DNA of 64,000 bases from Neodiprion pinetum (Eukaryota > Arthropoda > Insecta > Hymenoptera > Diprionidae), in NCBI RefSeq assembly GCF_021155775.2, contig NC_060232.1, positions 19,599,922 through 19,663,921 on the forward strand. Direction: 5' to 3'. Positions within the stretch are counted from its first letter, which is position 1. Every line of letters begins with the position of its first letter. The notes below the pieces were generated by a model, which saw nothing but the letters and a program-made list of their open reading frames with translations, did not search any database and had not been told where the DNA came from. The position numbers and the translations under genes are program-made. Shown here in pieces: positions 13,101 to 23,815 of this stretch.

Positions 13101-15301
13101 ATTTCACTTTGAACCACATTTTGTAACATAGAGTCTTCATTTTCTATTGCATTTACACATGTCGACTTGACATTGTAACCAGCTGTTTTAGTATTTGTTG
13201 CTTTTATTTGAACAGGTTTCTCAAACTCAGTATCATTGATCCAAGAATTATGGTAGTTAGATATTAAAATACTGTTTGCATGAAACTCTCTTTCAAGATC
13301 CAAACTTAGATCATTGTGAAGATCACTAAATGTACAGGACTGTAGTGGAACGTCCGAGACGGACTGTAAAGAATTGAGAAACGCATCGCCTAGTTGCATA
13401 GGTTGTGAATCTTCAATGTTACCGTTTTCAATTTCCAATCCATTCATGTCACACTCTTCATCACCAAGAAATTGGCCCTTAAAATCAAACAATGCATTAA
13501 AATCTTTATGGGTTCGTTCCTCCAGTAAATCAGTGTTCAGTTTCTTGTCTGCCGAGCAATTCCCACTTTTGAAGAGTTCACAATTTGTATCGAAATCGAG
13601 CGAAACGCAATTATTATTGTCACTGCTATAATTAGCATTTAGGTGGTACTTTTCAACATTAGAATTGGAATCCAATAGCTGTTTCATCCTGTCGTCATTA
13701 GATTGCAGGCTGTCTAAAGACTGTTCATTAAATTCGTCACTGAAAACGTTATCAGGAACCTTGTTACTAACAACCAGGGAAATTGCAGAGCTATTGAGCT
13801 CATCAGTTATTGGTAAAGCAGCATTCGAAGTCTTGGTATAATTGACTTCACCAATTTCAGGCTCAGAACCAATGTACGTCGAAAATGTTGGCTTTTCAAG
13901 ACCTTGTTGAAATTCTTGAAAATCATCATCAAATTCAAAATCCCAATCACAATCGAAAGTGTTAGAATAACTATCATCCAAGTTATCAGAGTGTATAATT
14001 TTTGTAAATGTATTAATTGGCATTTCAAGCTCATTGTTATAACAGTGTGTAATTTTACGACTGCTGTCCTGCTCCTGCGTTGATTTATTATATCTATTTT
14101 CAAATTCTCTGCAGTGCCTAACAATATCATTACCGTTTACATCGTATTCTATTATATTTGTACTTGGTTGTACAATGGCTGACGATTCTAATAGCAGACT
14201 ATTTACGTCGGAACTCAGTAATTTATCCATTTCATCAATATCGAAATGAAGATCTTCGGAAGCAATGTAATTTTTATAATCTGGTTCTTTGAACTCTTCA
14301 AATATTTTCTCAACCGATTGATCAATACGGGTACTTGCACCATCACTGTCATTAGACAAATTCCCAGTCTTACATAGTACTTCCAGATTAGCTGTATGTA
14401 ACTCGTCGCAGTAGATAGAGTCCGGCATTAGTTCTTCTGTAATTGCTAAATAGCCTTTTTTTGGTTTGGAAAATTCGCTCTCCACATCCTGCTCTGATAT
14501 GTTTTTTGGATTCACATCAGGAGCTGTTGAGTTACTATCTTCAGTTAAATTCCGATTATCACGGAATTTTGGCAAAGATAGATTAATTTTTTTTTTTTTT
14601 GCAAACGTTTGGTTTATCTTTGATTGGTGACGTTTCAAATTTAACGGCCTCAGGACCTGCTTCCTTTTTCTTTTTTTCATTACTTGATCTTCACTATGTT
14701 CACTAGCTTCATTACATTTCATAACGCTCGCATTATCAGACTCAGTTGGATCAGTAATACTGCTGAAAGTGCCGTCAATAATTTTTGTACTTTTCAAAAT
14801 ATTAGGAATGAATCTACTATGTTTGTTCAGAGTTAATTGTAGAGTCCTACACTTCGAGTCGTTCGTATTCATCTTGACTGATTTATTGAAAAAAATGTCT
14901 AATCTTTGCTGCTCGTGTAACATGTTCGTACATTTGTGGAGGAATTGTGATTCGGTAAACAGACCCTTGTCAAGTGCAAAACTGCGCTCTATACTTGGCA
15001 ATCTTTTGTTACTTCTAGAAATTTGAGTTATTTTCGGTAAGGATAAGTCGGCTATGTTTGATTCATCCAAATTACCCACATCCTTGAGTACAATACTACG
15101 AACACCTTCGCTAACTGGCTCACAAATGTTCTTTTTCATTTTGAGTAATTTTCTACCAGATACTTTTGCATCTCGATTTTTATCAATAGGACTAATAACT
15201 GCGCTCATGTGGGAATGTCCAGGATTTTTTTTTAAGGTTAATAAAATATGCTTTGGAGAAAAAGTTTTCTTAGCTTTGTCGTTTACCGCTGAGGTATTCA
15301 T
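6956..15301 (-). CDS. C2H2 zinc-finger protein, six inferred exons
   Basis: Inferred exons are 15301-12573, 12194-12129, 10876-10797, 7833-7746, 7651-7493 and 7145-6956. All junctions have GT donors, AG acceptors and matching phases, giving 1103 codons plus TAA. The ATG at 15301 is the first in-frame ATG; the frame is open upstream but without one. Residues 1-960 are acidic, Ser/Asn-rich and probably disordered, with a bipartite basic nuclear-localisation-like segment at 209-238 (KKRKRK, KKKK). Four fingers end the protein: C980/C983/H996/H1001, C1017/C1020/H1033/H1037, C1044/C1047/H1060/H1065, and C1072/C1075/H1088/C1092 (a C2HC variant). A nuclear DNA-binding role follows from the family; I cannot name an orthologue. 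Two introns carry transposons (foldback 9388-10426, mariner 11149-11737). Confidence 0.8.
7188..7345 (+). repeat. Dispersed repeat copy in a zinc-finger gene intron
   Basis: This stretch begins GGTTGAAATTTGTAACGTTA. It matches, with divergence, the reverse complement of about 16920-17080, including a shared ATATGTCTTGTTTTA block. It lies between coding exons 5 and 6. Confidence 0.6.
7493..7651 (-). CDS. Zinc-finger gene exon 5 (fingers 1-2)
   Basis: This 159-base exon has a CTTACAG acceptor and a GTACGT donor. It completes finger 1 (LDNHVKDIH) and encodes finger 2 (CDKCSKEYVMSAAIAKHFKLH). Confidence 0.85.
7746..7833 (-). CDS. Zinc-finger gene exon 4 (start of finger 1)
   Basis: This 88-base exon has a TTACTAG acceptor and a GTAAGT donor. 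It ends inside finger 1 (CPYCDKTY), and the finger is completed exactly by the next exon, which is strong support for the junction. Confidence 0.85.
7834..9387. other. Intron sequence
   Basis: Part of the intron between zinc-finger exons at 10797 and 7833. An 85-codon minus-strand open frame at 8372-8629 has no recognisable domain or splice support. No RNA gene seen. Confidence 0.5.
9388..10426. mobile_element. 1.04 kb foldback MITE with TA flanks
   Basis: The ends read GTCCAGTCAAATTAG and its inverse, flanked by TA (9386-9387, 10427-10428). The arms are diverged inverted copies over more than 300 bases; for example, GGTAAACACAGAA on the left pairs with TTTCTGTGTTTACC on the right. The centre, around 9750-10000, is unique. 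It is non-coding and sits in the zinc-finger gene intron. Confidence 0.75.
10797..10876 (-). CDS. Zinc-finger gene exon 3
   Basis: This 80-base exon has a TATTTCAG acceptor and a GTAACT donor. Only one frame is open, and it matches the phase of the exons on both sides, giving 26 whole codons including KLRSTHELVTNLEKPSQ. Confidence 0.7.
11149..11737 (+). mobile_element. Internally deleted mariner element
   Basis: The element is 589 bases, flanked by TA (11147-11148, 11738-11739), with inverted ends CA(T/G)GGTCTGTCCGGAAAGTA. The inner part of the inverted repeat extends about 75 bases. Confidence 0.85.
11345..11543 (+). pseudogene. Mariner transposase remnant
   Basis: From the ATG at 11345 the frame starts MNRLLEQHYVIKFCFELG, typical of the mariner N-terminal helix-turn-helix. 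After about 35 residues it jumps to PPYSPDVVPPDFFLFPRLK, the conserved region around the third catalytic aspartate. The roughly 240 residues between, including the first two catalytic aspartates, are missing, so it cannot be active. The junction is in frame. Confidence 0.85.
12129..12194 (-). CDS. Zinc-finger gene candidate cassette exon 2
   Basis: This 66-base open exon lies between an AG (TTCTAG) acceptor and a strong GTGAGC donor. It enters in phase 2 and leaves in phase 2, so including or skipping it keeps the frame. The start is uncertain: the frame stays open further upstream to about 12250, and other AGs are available. Confidence 0.5.
12573..15301 (-). CDS. Zinc-finger gene exon 1 (large disordered region)
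   Basis: This is a 2729-base open stretch from ATG at 15301 to a phase-2 GTAGGT donor. The uninterrupted frame would hit TAG three bases after that donor, so the donor is used either to continue the protein or not at all. It encodes 909 residues rich in Ser, Asn, Asp and Glu with no recognisable fold. If it were unspliced the protein would lack fingers. Confidence 0.8.
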
Positions 15302-15529
15302 TATTGGACCCAATAGTTCTTCCCACAGAGTTGAAATTAAATCAAACAAGTAAAACCGACAATAACAAATGCTTCTCAATTTCTTCTTCTTTGTTTACTG
15401 CTTTCGTATTCTAATGACGGCTCTCGTTTAATTTCTTTCCATCCTATTGCCTTCAGATAGTTGAAATTGCATTTTTTCCAAGGCAACGAATTACTACGCA
15501 CAATGTTCTCCATACTCAAAAATTATGGA

Positions 15530-15745
15530 TCATCCGCCTGTAAATTCATATTTTATGTAACTATTGAATCCGAGGTGTAAAAACATATCAGTGATTACAC
15601 AAAAATATTGCACCCCTAGACCAGACAAAATTGAATTTAATAATATTAACGCAATGAAACATTGAAAAGGAATCACTATTTTGCAAGTTAAGAGTATGAA
15701 GCTGATGCTAGCAGCCAAATGCACAAAAGTTATGATCGTTATCAT
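15530..15745 (-). CDS. Possible small hydrophobic protein (71 aa)
   Basis: This ATG-initiated frame has two or three hydrophobic segments (for example ISFILLTCKIVIPFQCFIALILL) and ends in TGA, 228 bases before the zinc-finger start codon on the same strand. I recognise no family. It may be an exon of an unknown membrane protein, an upstream frame in the zinc-finger transcript, or chance. A 9-codon ATG frame lies just upstream (about 15780-15750). Confidence 0.25.
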   Translation of the reverse strand: MITIITFVHLAASISFILLTCKIVIPFQCFIALILLNSILSGLGVQYFCVITDMFLHLGFNSYIKYEFTGG

Positions 15746-15779
15746 CAATTCTAAGAGGCATTCTCCGTCAGTTCAGCCA

Positions 15780-16854
15780 TTTTTTTTCAGATCAGGTCAT
15801 GTATGGGCTCATAATCGGCAAATTTTTATTATTACCTGAAAGTATGTTTCTATGAATCTTTTTAGATTTTTGAATCCTTCAAGAATATGAAATTGTTTTT
15901 ATCATGCATTTAACTTCAATCGGGTAAATATGGGAAAAGTTTTTAATACAGTACAAATTTTATTCTACACTGAGCTATGTAACACAATAAATCTCATATT
16001 TTTATCCTTATCACAAAGGCTCTTTAAGTGAAAATCTTGAAATCTCCTTTCATTTGTGTCACCTACCTTTCCGAAATCACTTCAATAATAACATACAATT
16101 AGAATTCCAACTAATCTATGATTCTATATAAAATTAGCGATTTCATATGGAAACCTAAGGAGAAAAAAATTATATGCATCAAATAATCCATAGGCATTGT
16201 ACCGATTTTTCAATAATGATATCAGAGGTAACCAATTCAGGTAAAGAAAAATTATTTAAATTTTTTGGCTCAAAACAACTTTTACAAGCAGAATAAAAAT
16301 ATAAGATTTATTACATTACATAGTTCAGTGAAAAACAACATTTTTTGAAACAACAATTTTTTTACCAGATCTACTTGATCCAAATTATATGATTCATAAA
16401 AGAAAAATTAATCTCTTAAAAGACTTGATTGAAAATTGTAAAATAATTCGGAGAGACTACTTTCAAGTACTACTAAAATGTGGCAAATTATTAGCGATAT
16501 CTGAAAGGGTCTATAAAAAAAAAGTGGGCAAACTGATAGAGAATACCCTATAAATAGGATGAATAAGTAAAGTTTAATGCCTACTATACTGTGAGACTAT
16601 TAGCTTCCCAATAAATTTTACAAAATCTTGATTGCTGAGCTTGGACTCTTATTTTCATGAAAATAACAAGTTTAGATGCTAGCCCTGTCAGCTTCAGCTT
16701 TATCTTTGGAATGACTTTGAGGGGTTAAACGTGCCACTTTTTTTTTTTTTTTTTTTGTATGATTGCTTATTTTTCAGCCACGTTCATCGTTTTCCTGATA
16801 TTTCGAACATGTTTTTCAGTTATGATTTGGTCCGTTAACACTCTGGTAACCAAT
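15780..16854. other. Intergenic, no gene recognised
   Basis: AT-rich sequence with a T run at about 16739-16756. No gene signal seen. Confidence 0.5.
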
Positions 16855-17085
16855 CATGTTGAAGTTTGTAACGTTATTGGAACAATTTATGCTAAAGAAA
16901 AATCTCTATTTTACGACTTTAGAATTGTTTGAAACTTAGTAAACCATAATAAAACAAGACATATTAATACTTTGATATCTTAATTCCTCCAAAGTCATTG
17001 CAAAAAAAAGAAAGTAGTGAATTTTTTCCCAATGTTTCGTTACGATAACATTACAAACTTCAACCTTGTGGTAACTAGGATAAAT
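16855..17085. mobile_element. Small foldback related to the repeat at 7188
   Basis: TGTTGAAGTTTGTAACGTTA at the left pairs with AACATTACAAACTTCAACC at the right. The inner sequence matches the repeat at 7188-7345 in inverse orientation. This suggests a MITE family with GGTTGAARTTTGTAACGTTA ends; a third partial end may lie near 17340. Confidence 0.6.
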
Positions 17086-17089
17086 AGCA

Positions 17090-18321
17090 TGAATATGGAA
17101 TTATTAAAAAACAAACTGTGTCGTGAATTCAAATTAAAAATAACTCAACAAAATATGGATAATAAGAATTCAGTTACTCTAATTATATTGAAGATTGAGG
17201 GTATAGCAAAAAAGAAGGTAAATAATATCTTTTCATATACAGCTAAATTTTAAGCGAATTTTTTGCCATCCCGTAGAATTTTAATGATGCAGTGAATATT
17301 TTATTTTCGGCTAAGTATGCGTGTATATTATATTCCGCGAACGTTACAAATTTCACCTCGTTAAAAAAATGATTTCGAGATAGGCAGACTTGCTAATATT
17401 AAACAATATTGAGGGTTGGGTTTTTTCTCATAAAACATTTTGATAACGCGGTGGTAACACGTGCTTCCGAATTTGTCAAAGCAATTCAATTACATATCAC
17501 CTGATGATAAGCACCGATTGGGTTGACAGTACAATAGGTTATAGGTATAATTTGTGGTGAAATATGAGACATGTACAGAGTGTAAGATAATTAGAGCGGC
17601 GAAGAAGTTCGTTACGTAATAAAATAGGATATAACGTAGATAGAACCTTATACACTGATATACTAAAAAGATAGGTAAATACTCACAAAAATCGCCAATC
17701 GAATGTTCGAATGAACGGGCAGCGATTGGTAAAAATGCGATGAATTATTTGAAGTCTGCATTGTTCTTGAAATAATATACTCAGGGATGAATCACTACGT
17801 CGTGAAATAAACTATGGCAATTTTATCTTCGGATAAATATTCATTTCACTCGTGTAAAATGACAAGTTAAATCGGCTGACGTAAAGCAAACACCATGCCT
17901 AACGCCGATGTTGAACGATGGGTGCAAACTCGCGAAGACTCGCTGACGAACTTACCAGTATGAGACTGTTGACCGTGCTCTTGTCTCTGCAGATCGTAGC
18001 GTATTCGTAGGATGTATGTGTGCATGCAGCTCAAGCACGAGAGACGGGGTGTCAAGTAACAAAACAACCGACATTGGGATACGTGTAACGTGCGTCTTTG
18101 GTATACACCTCGAGTGGACCGACTTTTTTTCTCTCACAATCAGACACTTGATCGAAAATAGTTTCTCTCTAACGAATTCTCTGTGCTTGCAGCACGTTTG
18201 GCTAGCGTCGAAGGGTACGTGTGTCGTATAATTTACTTATGTATACGTAATCTGACATATTTTTATAGAAAGATCGCAAAATCATAACGTTAATTTAGGT
18301 ACAAGTTCGATATACATGTAG
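17090..18321. other. Intergenic, no gene recognised
   Basis: Short overlapping open frames on both strands near 17870-18230 have no recognisable content. Nothing supportable. Confidence 0.5.
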
Positions 18322-18325
18322 TTAA

Positions 18326-19036
18326 GGAAGTAACGCAGGAAATAGAATTGATGGACAGAAAAATACCAAACTTGGCAGAATGTTCGATTATAATGCAAAA
18401 GGAACTCATACAAATTTTTACGATCCGAGGTGGGTTTTTACGCGAGATATTTGTAATTCTTTTTATATCTTTACAAGCCACTTCGACATGGCCTCTTATG
18501 AGAAATGACGGAGTTAGCTGCACATTATTCCTTATATCTCCGTAATTGATGGATAGATCAGAATGAAATGTAAACAGCAGAGAGATGAAATACTCAACAT
18601 CATTTATCCGGCTTAAAAATATTCAAAGGTGACTTATGAGAGGAATAATGAAAACAATAAAAAGTACTAATAGCGAATTTTCGGACCATCGCTAAAAATA
18701 TTGCAACGTCGCATATTCGAGGTTATGAGCGCGCATTTTGAAATTTCAACGTATGTGACAACTCGTGCAGGCTATTACATTTTTTATAATTCTTTGCTTT
18801 TTGTTTGCACGACATATTTCATCTTTCCAATAAAATCTTGGCTTCTTTTCTTCAGGCATATCGAACTGGCGCTTAAAAGAAATTCACTGATACCGCTAAT
18901 GAGCTGTCGACGGCATATTTGACATACATATACACGCGCACACAATCAATGAAAAGCGACGTTGCCAGATTAAGTCTACTTTCGTCAAACCACGGGCAAA
19001 TGTTTTTATGACTAGGTGGGTAGTTGCGTTACTTCC
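18326..19036. mobile_element. 711-bp TTAA-target MITE, copy 1
   Basis: The element is flanked by TTAA (18322-18325, 19037-19040), with inverted ends GGAAGTAACGCA. A nearly identical copy in inverse orientation lies at 37949-38660. TTAA targeting is shared by the Kolobok and piggyBac superfamilies; the ends do not start CCC, so Kolobok-like is more likely. Short open frames inside (73 codons at 18701) are conserved in both copies because the copies are recent, with no recognised domain. Confidence 0.8.
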
Positions 19037-19040
19037 TTAA

Positions 19041-19810
19041 GGAATCATCCTAGTGTAACGGGTTGAAAAATGAAGTAAACATTTTGAAGAGGACTGGCTC
19101 AGCCAGAAAACCATGCGGGATCGGTTATCGGATGTTTACGCTACGGAACAACTCGACTCGAGAGCCCCGAGGACTGCTCTCGGAGGAAGACGGTCCTGGA
19201 GACATTCGACTGTTAGCCAGGAGACAAAGCGAAACTCAGGCCGAAACCGAAATATTCTCTACAATGTCAAATCTGTCAAAGTTCCTGTTTAAAATAAAAT
19301 ACCTTCTACAAAAATAACTGATTTTCGTAACATTTTTCGATGCTGATTTATCAATCTGAATTTTTTGTGTCAAATCAAAGCACTTATGAAGAACAGAATT
19401 TTTTATATCAAAATTGACGAAATGGCGGAAATTTGGAAAAAACAGTATCGAATTTAGGTTATTTTTTCGACAGTTTATGGGTAAAAAAAAATATGAAGAT
19501 TTAGAAAAAAAAAACTTCCATAGCAAGTTAAAAAATGGCGAGAAGAATATTGTGTACAAATTTAAGACGAATGGTTTGAAAACTCTCCGTTTGAGAGTGT
19601 ACACAGTTTTGAAATATCACGTTTCCAGAAAGCTGCTAGAAAAAAAAATGTAAAAAATAAAATAAAATGAACGTTAAAAAATTTATCTTATGTTCTTCAT
19701 GAGTGCTTTGATTTGACATAAAAAAATAAATCTGATTAGCGTATTTTAAACATCGCAAAAAAAATCACGATAATCAACTATTTTTCGACCCTTTACACTA
19801 GTATGATCCC
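19041..19810. mobile_element. 770-bp TTAA-target foldback element
   Basis: The left end GGAATCATCCTAGTGTAACG pairs with the right end TTTACACTAGTATGATCCC. It is flanked by TTAA at 19037-19040, shared with the neighbouring element, and at 19811-19814. Internal inverted segments such as AAATCAAAGCACTTATGAAG at 19373 and its inverse near 19700 extend the arms. No transposase seen. Confidence 0.75.
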
Positions 19811-20114
19811 TTAAAGAACGCCGTGAATAATTTTTTTTAAACTTACTTCCTTCTCATATTTTTGGAGAAAAAAAACGAGGGAAAATTATTATATAATCAC
19901 TTGAAAAATGAAAAGATGAGCTTTCACTCGATCTCTACATTTTGATGTCTAGACAATTAGTTCGAACCATTTGTCATAATCAATAAGATTACAATGAAAA
20001 AACCACTTCAATTACTCACGATCAGATCATAGTACTATCCTTGTTCAATACATGGAGATAAGTAGCACAAGACAATGCTTTTAACGCTTCATACCAGCCC
20101 CCTGACACTCACCA

Positions 20115-20290
20115 CTGCTCATATACTAAAAAATTGTACGCGTTTTGTCCCCCTTTTTTAGTTCCTCTACGTGGCGCTAGTAGACTTTTGTCACGCTCGC
20201 TGCCCTCGCTGACCGCGCGCAAGCTTATCAGACAACTACTAGCGCCATTAGTGGTGGATGCAGAGTACAAAAAAACCGAAATTACGAAGG
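20115..20290. repeat. Repeat shared with the Harbinger 3' region
   Basis: The segment starting AAAAAATTGTACGCG and running through TACGTGGCGCTA closely resembles 60550-60602 and its mirror copy inside the Harbinger elements. A short inverted pair, GGCGCTAGTAG / CTACTAGCGCC, brackets the middle. Confidence 0.55.
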
Positions 20291-20857
20291 TCAACAAAAA
20301 AAATTATTTTGTTTCAGTTTATATTTGAATGAATAAACTTTTGAAGTTATACTTCTTTAGGCGCGTTATGAAAAACTGATGAGAGTGAAATTTCAAGATG
20401 CGCGCGCATCACTGTAACACAAAATTAACAGGATGTAGTTGCCCACTCAACCGAATTCATTAAGTCTCGAAAAAAAGCTAAATATTTATCCACATGGTTT
20501 TAGTTTTTACAGTCACAACACGTGTTTTATTTTCATACAAGTGCGAATTATATATGTGGCAATAAAATATATTCAGTAGTGATTTAAATTGAATATTTGG
20601 ATTAATATTATTTACTATTTGTGAATATTAGTGAAAAAATTGTGCTAAAATACTTTTTCAAGTGCTCCAATATAATTGAGGTTAGTTATCCGTATGTATT
20701 ATTTATTGATATACATAAATTAAAATATCATTATTTAATATAATTAATACTAAATATTATTAAATTATCAATGTTGAATATTTATTATTTAATGATGCCA
20801 AAGAAGTATAACTTCTCACGCGCGTACATAAGTACACGCACCCATTTTTTATTCCAC

Positions 20858-21050
20858 ACATCGAATAATAATCAAAATTATCATTTATTACTTATAAAGT
20901 ATGCTGTTTTCTATTTTACGTTGATATATAAGTATTTAAGTTTTTGGTTCATACCTATGACTAAAAACTTCAAGACTTATTTATCAACGTAAAAAAGACA
21001 AAACCAAACTTCATAAGTAATAAATGAATATTTTGGCTACTATTCGATGT
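20858..21050. repeat. Imperfect foldback
   Basis: ACATCGAATA at the left pairs with TATTCGATGT at the right, and TCATTTATTACTTAT with ATAAGTAATAAATGA. This gives arms of about 80 bases, AT-rich and non-coding. Confidence 0.5.
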
Positions 21051-21441
21051 ATAGAATTAAAATTGAATACCTATGACGCAAAAAAAAAATGTTCTTTTGG
21101 CCTGTGATTATCATATTTGAATAAAAGTGATTTAAATGCGAAACTCAAGTTTGTTTAATTGTTATTTACAATAAAATAAGAAAAGAAAATAGGTAATTTT
21201 TCTCAAAATCCGAAATATCGTTCTGGTTTCTACAAAAGCAAACTTTATCTAATAAAACTGATTTTACTTTTATAATTAGTTACGTGACAGAAATGAAAAT
21301 CTGACATCCAGAACCCAGACTAAAAATTCATATTGACCGCTGCTATTGATCATATGTAGTCGACATTCAATTTTGATTTATGTATTAACAAAAAAACATC
21401 AAACACATATCACGTGTATTTCTATTTTTTTCTTCAAACTA

Positions 21442-21495
21442 GGGGCTTCGCCCCTGCGCGCTTCGCGCGCCAACCCCACCTCGGCGCTACGCGCC
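21442..21495. repeat. Three tandem perfect GC hairpins
   Basis: Stem-loops are GGGGC-TTC-GCCCC (21442-21454), GCGCGC-TTC-GCGCGC (21456-21470) and GGCGC-TAC-GCGCC (21483-21495). All have three-base loops, set in an otherwise AT-rich stretch. A related GGGGC-TTGC-GCCCC occurs at 53957-53970. Confidence 0.8.
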
Positions 21496-21657
21496 TCACT
21501 ATTTCCTTATACACTATCTGTTAGACAGGTGAATTTATTTGTGCTGATTTGATGACAGGTCCGCAACTGTTGATCGGTTGTTTCCGATCAACCCGACATT
21601 GCTATTGGCTCCCTATGCAGGTCTGCTCAGATTGTTTTCGTAAACGAATCCACTCAC

Positions 21658-21981
21658 ATGTACAAAACCCCCGATGCCATGCATCCCCAATTCCATTTGG
21701 CGACTTATTTTGCTATAGTTATTATTTTCCCCATAGTAGAAGAAATTCATAGCTTTGCTATAATTAGAATTTCTATGGCTTCAGACAAATTAAAAAATCG
21801 TTATGATATTCGAGCCAGGGATATAAAATTTAATCCCGGAGATTCTGTCTGGCTCTTTCAACCTCGAAGACAGAAAGGACGGTGTCCGAAACTACAAAGA
21901 AACTGGGAAGGCCCTTACTTAGTGGTTAACCGGATCAAGGATTTACAGGATCCAAAGAAACCTATTTCTTCTCTGATATAA
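21658..21981 (+). pseudogene. Ty3/gypsy integrase C-terminal remnant
   Basis: The frame contains ASDKLKNRYDIRARDIKF and GDSVWLFQPRRQKGRCPK followed by LQRNWEGPYLVVNRI. This is the region after the integrase catalytic core in insect Ty3/gypsy Pol proteins. The catalytic core, reverse transcriptase and protease are absent, and the frame ends shortly after NRI. It is a decayed fragment. Confidence 0.8.
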
Positions 21982-21984
21982 CTC

Positions 21985-22462
21985 TCCTCGAATTCTGTTT
22001 CATTACTTCTGCTGACATGTTTGCCAGTATGATATATTTGAAACGATACTCAGTCTCACCTCTGGGTGTCGATCTTGATTGCCGTATGTACACAATACGC
22101 CAGCGCGCGAAAAAGACAATTCCCGTCGGGAATCATCTTGATAATTCTCGTTTGCATGTTTATTTTTTGCGTGTCAGAAACAAATACCTATAAAATTATT
22201 TGTCAAAGACTGTCATAAACAGCCGATGACAGCTGTCAAAGGAAGTTTTGTTTGCTAGATGCTTTTTGTTTTGTTTTCGGCATCTCACCCCACCGCCAAC
22301 TTCATGCGTATACTATTGTTATTGCAATCTTCTTTATACTATTGTTATTATAATATTTTTTACCAGTTCATTTGTTCAGAACATTTTTATTAGATAGAGA
22401 GATACAATATTTTTCAATTATTCTTTTATTTAAGAAAAAATTACTTTTTACGCACAAAGTTA
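21985..22462. other. Intergenic, no gene recognised
   Basis: Possibly further LTR-element debris after the integrase remnant (a small palindrome ATTCCCGTCGGGAAT at about 22110). No coding signal. Confidence 0.4.
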
Positions 22463-22694
22463 TCAGGCCTCAAACATCGAACCGTTTGAATTAATGATGT
22501 TATTAATTTATAAATGCTACAAAACTGACTCAAATCGTTGATTAATGAAATTTATTAATTAACATTTCATTGGAAGCCTATAGTTTTAATTTTAAAATCA
22601 ATAATATTGTGTATTTAAGTGATATGAGTCAATTTTGTAGCATTTATAAATTAATAACATCATTATTTCAAACGGTTCGATGTTTGAGGCCTGA
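22463..22694. repeat. Inverted repeat, about 70-base arms
   Basis: TCAGGCCTCAAACATCGAAC near 22463 pairs with GTTCGATGTTTGAGGCCTGA ending at 22694. The arms meet around a 90-base loop. Likely a small MITE. Confidence 0.65.
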
Positions 22695-22862
22695 TGACTC
22701 CGAAACGACTTACCTTACGCAAATCTTTATTCAGATCTTTTTTGTAGAGCGTAAAATTTCCTACAAGAATATGTTTTGTTTATATCTTCACACTGATTCA
22801 TTTTCGAGCAATAAAATTCTAAATTTTAAAAAAATTTTTTCCCATGTTATTTAAATGGGAAA

Positions 22863-23582
22863 TAGAAAATTGAGAATCGCCACCTCTAAATATCAATATC
22901 AAGAGCTCATAATTTACCGAGGTCATTTTTGAGGGACACTCGGAAGATTTTTCAATGTTCTTCGAAAAAAAAAAATAGTCGGTTTTTTTGAAACACTCTA
23001 ATATATAGCCTTATTATAATTAGATCTTGGATCAGATTAACCTTATTTATAATAAAACCATGTAATTACGGGCTGACTTACTTATTGATAAATCAAATCG
23101 ACAGATTAATAAAAAGCTCGATTAAAATATGATAATTGTTCTGACAAACAGTTCTAGTGGGTTGTGAATCTCGTCGAAGTGAATAAAATACCACAGTTTG
23201 AAGTAAATCTGACATCGTTCTAAAACGTCCTTACTGACTCCTCTTTTTTTGGCTCACTGTACAAAATTGATACATCAGTACAGCTTCACTATCGTCATAT
23301 AGTTTTATCTTGCTATTGTAAGTATCATTGCAGAGGCCTAATAATCTTTATTTTTCCACCATCAGTATCACGAATTGCATGAAGTTTGTGTGGGGCGAAG
23401 GGGAGCATCTCGTGTATCTTTGTGATGAAGGTCGAACCATACCTTACATTCCTTTTCCATACTAAAACACTTTCTGCAATACATTTAATGCAACAGCTAG
23501 GGAGTGAGTAAAATACCACAATTTGACTGTTGCAGAAAAACCATCACAAATAAAATCTTTAAATTATTTTTGTATATATTTC
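22863..23582. other. Sequence downstream of PDCL3
   Basis: No gene. AGTGAATAAAATACCACAGTT (about 23179) and AGTGAGTAAAATACCACAAT (about 23504) are a direct repeat pair, possibly the edges of an unidentified element. Confidence 0.4.
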
Positions 23583-23596
23583 TTTATTTATTTATT
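23583..23596 (-). terminator. PDCL3: PDCL3 poly(A) signals
   Basis: Overlapping AATAAA hexamers on the minus strand lie 83-96 bases after the PDCL3 stop codon. Confidence 0.6.
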
Positions 23597-23678
23597 ACGT
23601 TTATATTATAAATTCTGTTAGATAAAATCTGTTCTTTCGTAATTTGTGTGAAGTTAAAATCGAAATCAAGTAGCTCTG

Positions 23679-23815
23679 TCACCAATCGTTGTCATCGGCA
23701 AGATCATCGTTTTGATTCTTCAAAGTTGAAAATAGTACATCACGTACCTTTGGTCTCGGATCTTCACTTATCTTTGTGGGGACTGCTTTCGCTTGGCCCA
23801 GTAACCATTCTAGCT
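23679..23815 (-). CDS. PDCL3: PDCL3 exon 5 (C terminus)
   Basis: This exon has a strong TCTATTTTCAG acceptor. It encodes (E)LEWLLGQAKAVPTKI through the acidic tail DDLADDNDW and TGA. It aligns with the family's DELEW segment and tail, directly after exon 4. Confidence 0.93.

Noticed and set aside
12834..15353. Plus-strand open frames opposite the large zinc-finger exon
   Set aside because: Shadows of the real minus-strand coding exon.
19236..19653. 122- and 79-codon frames on opposite strands
   Set aside because: Lie within the TTAA foldback element; AT-driven Phe/Lys-rich frames without a domain.
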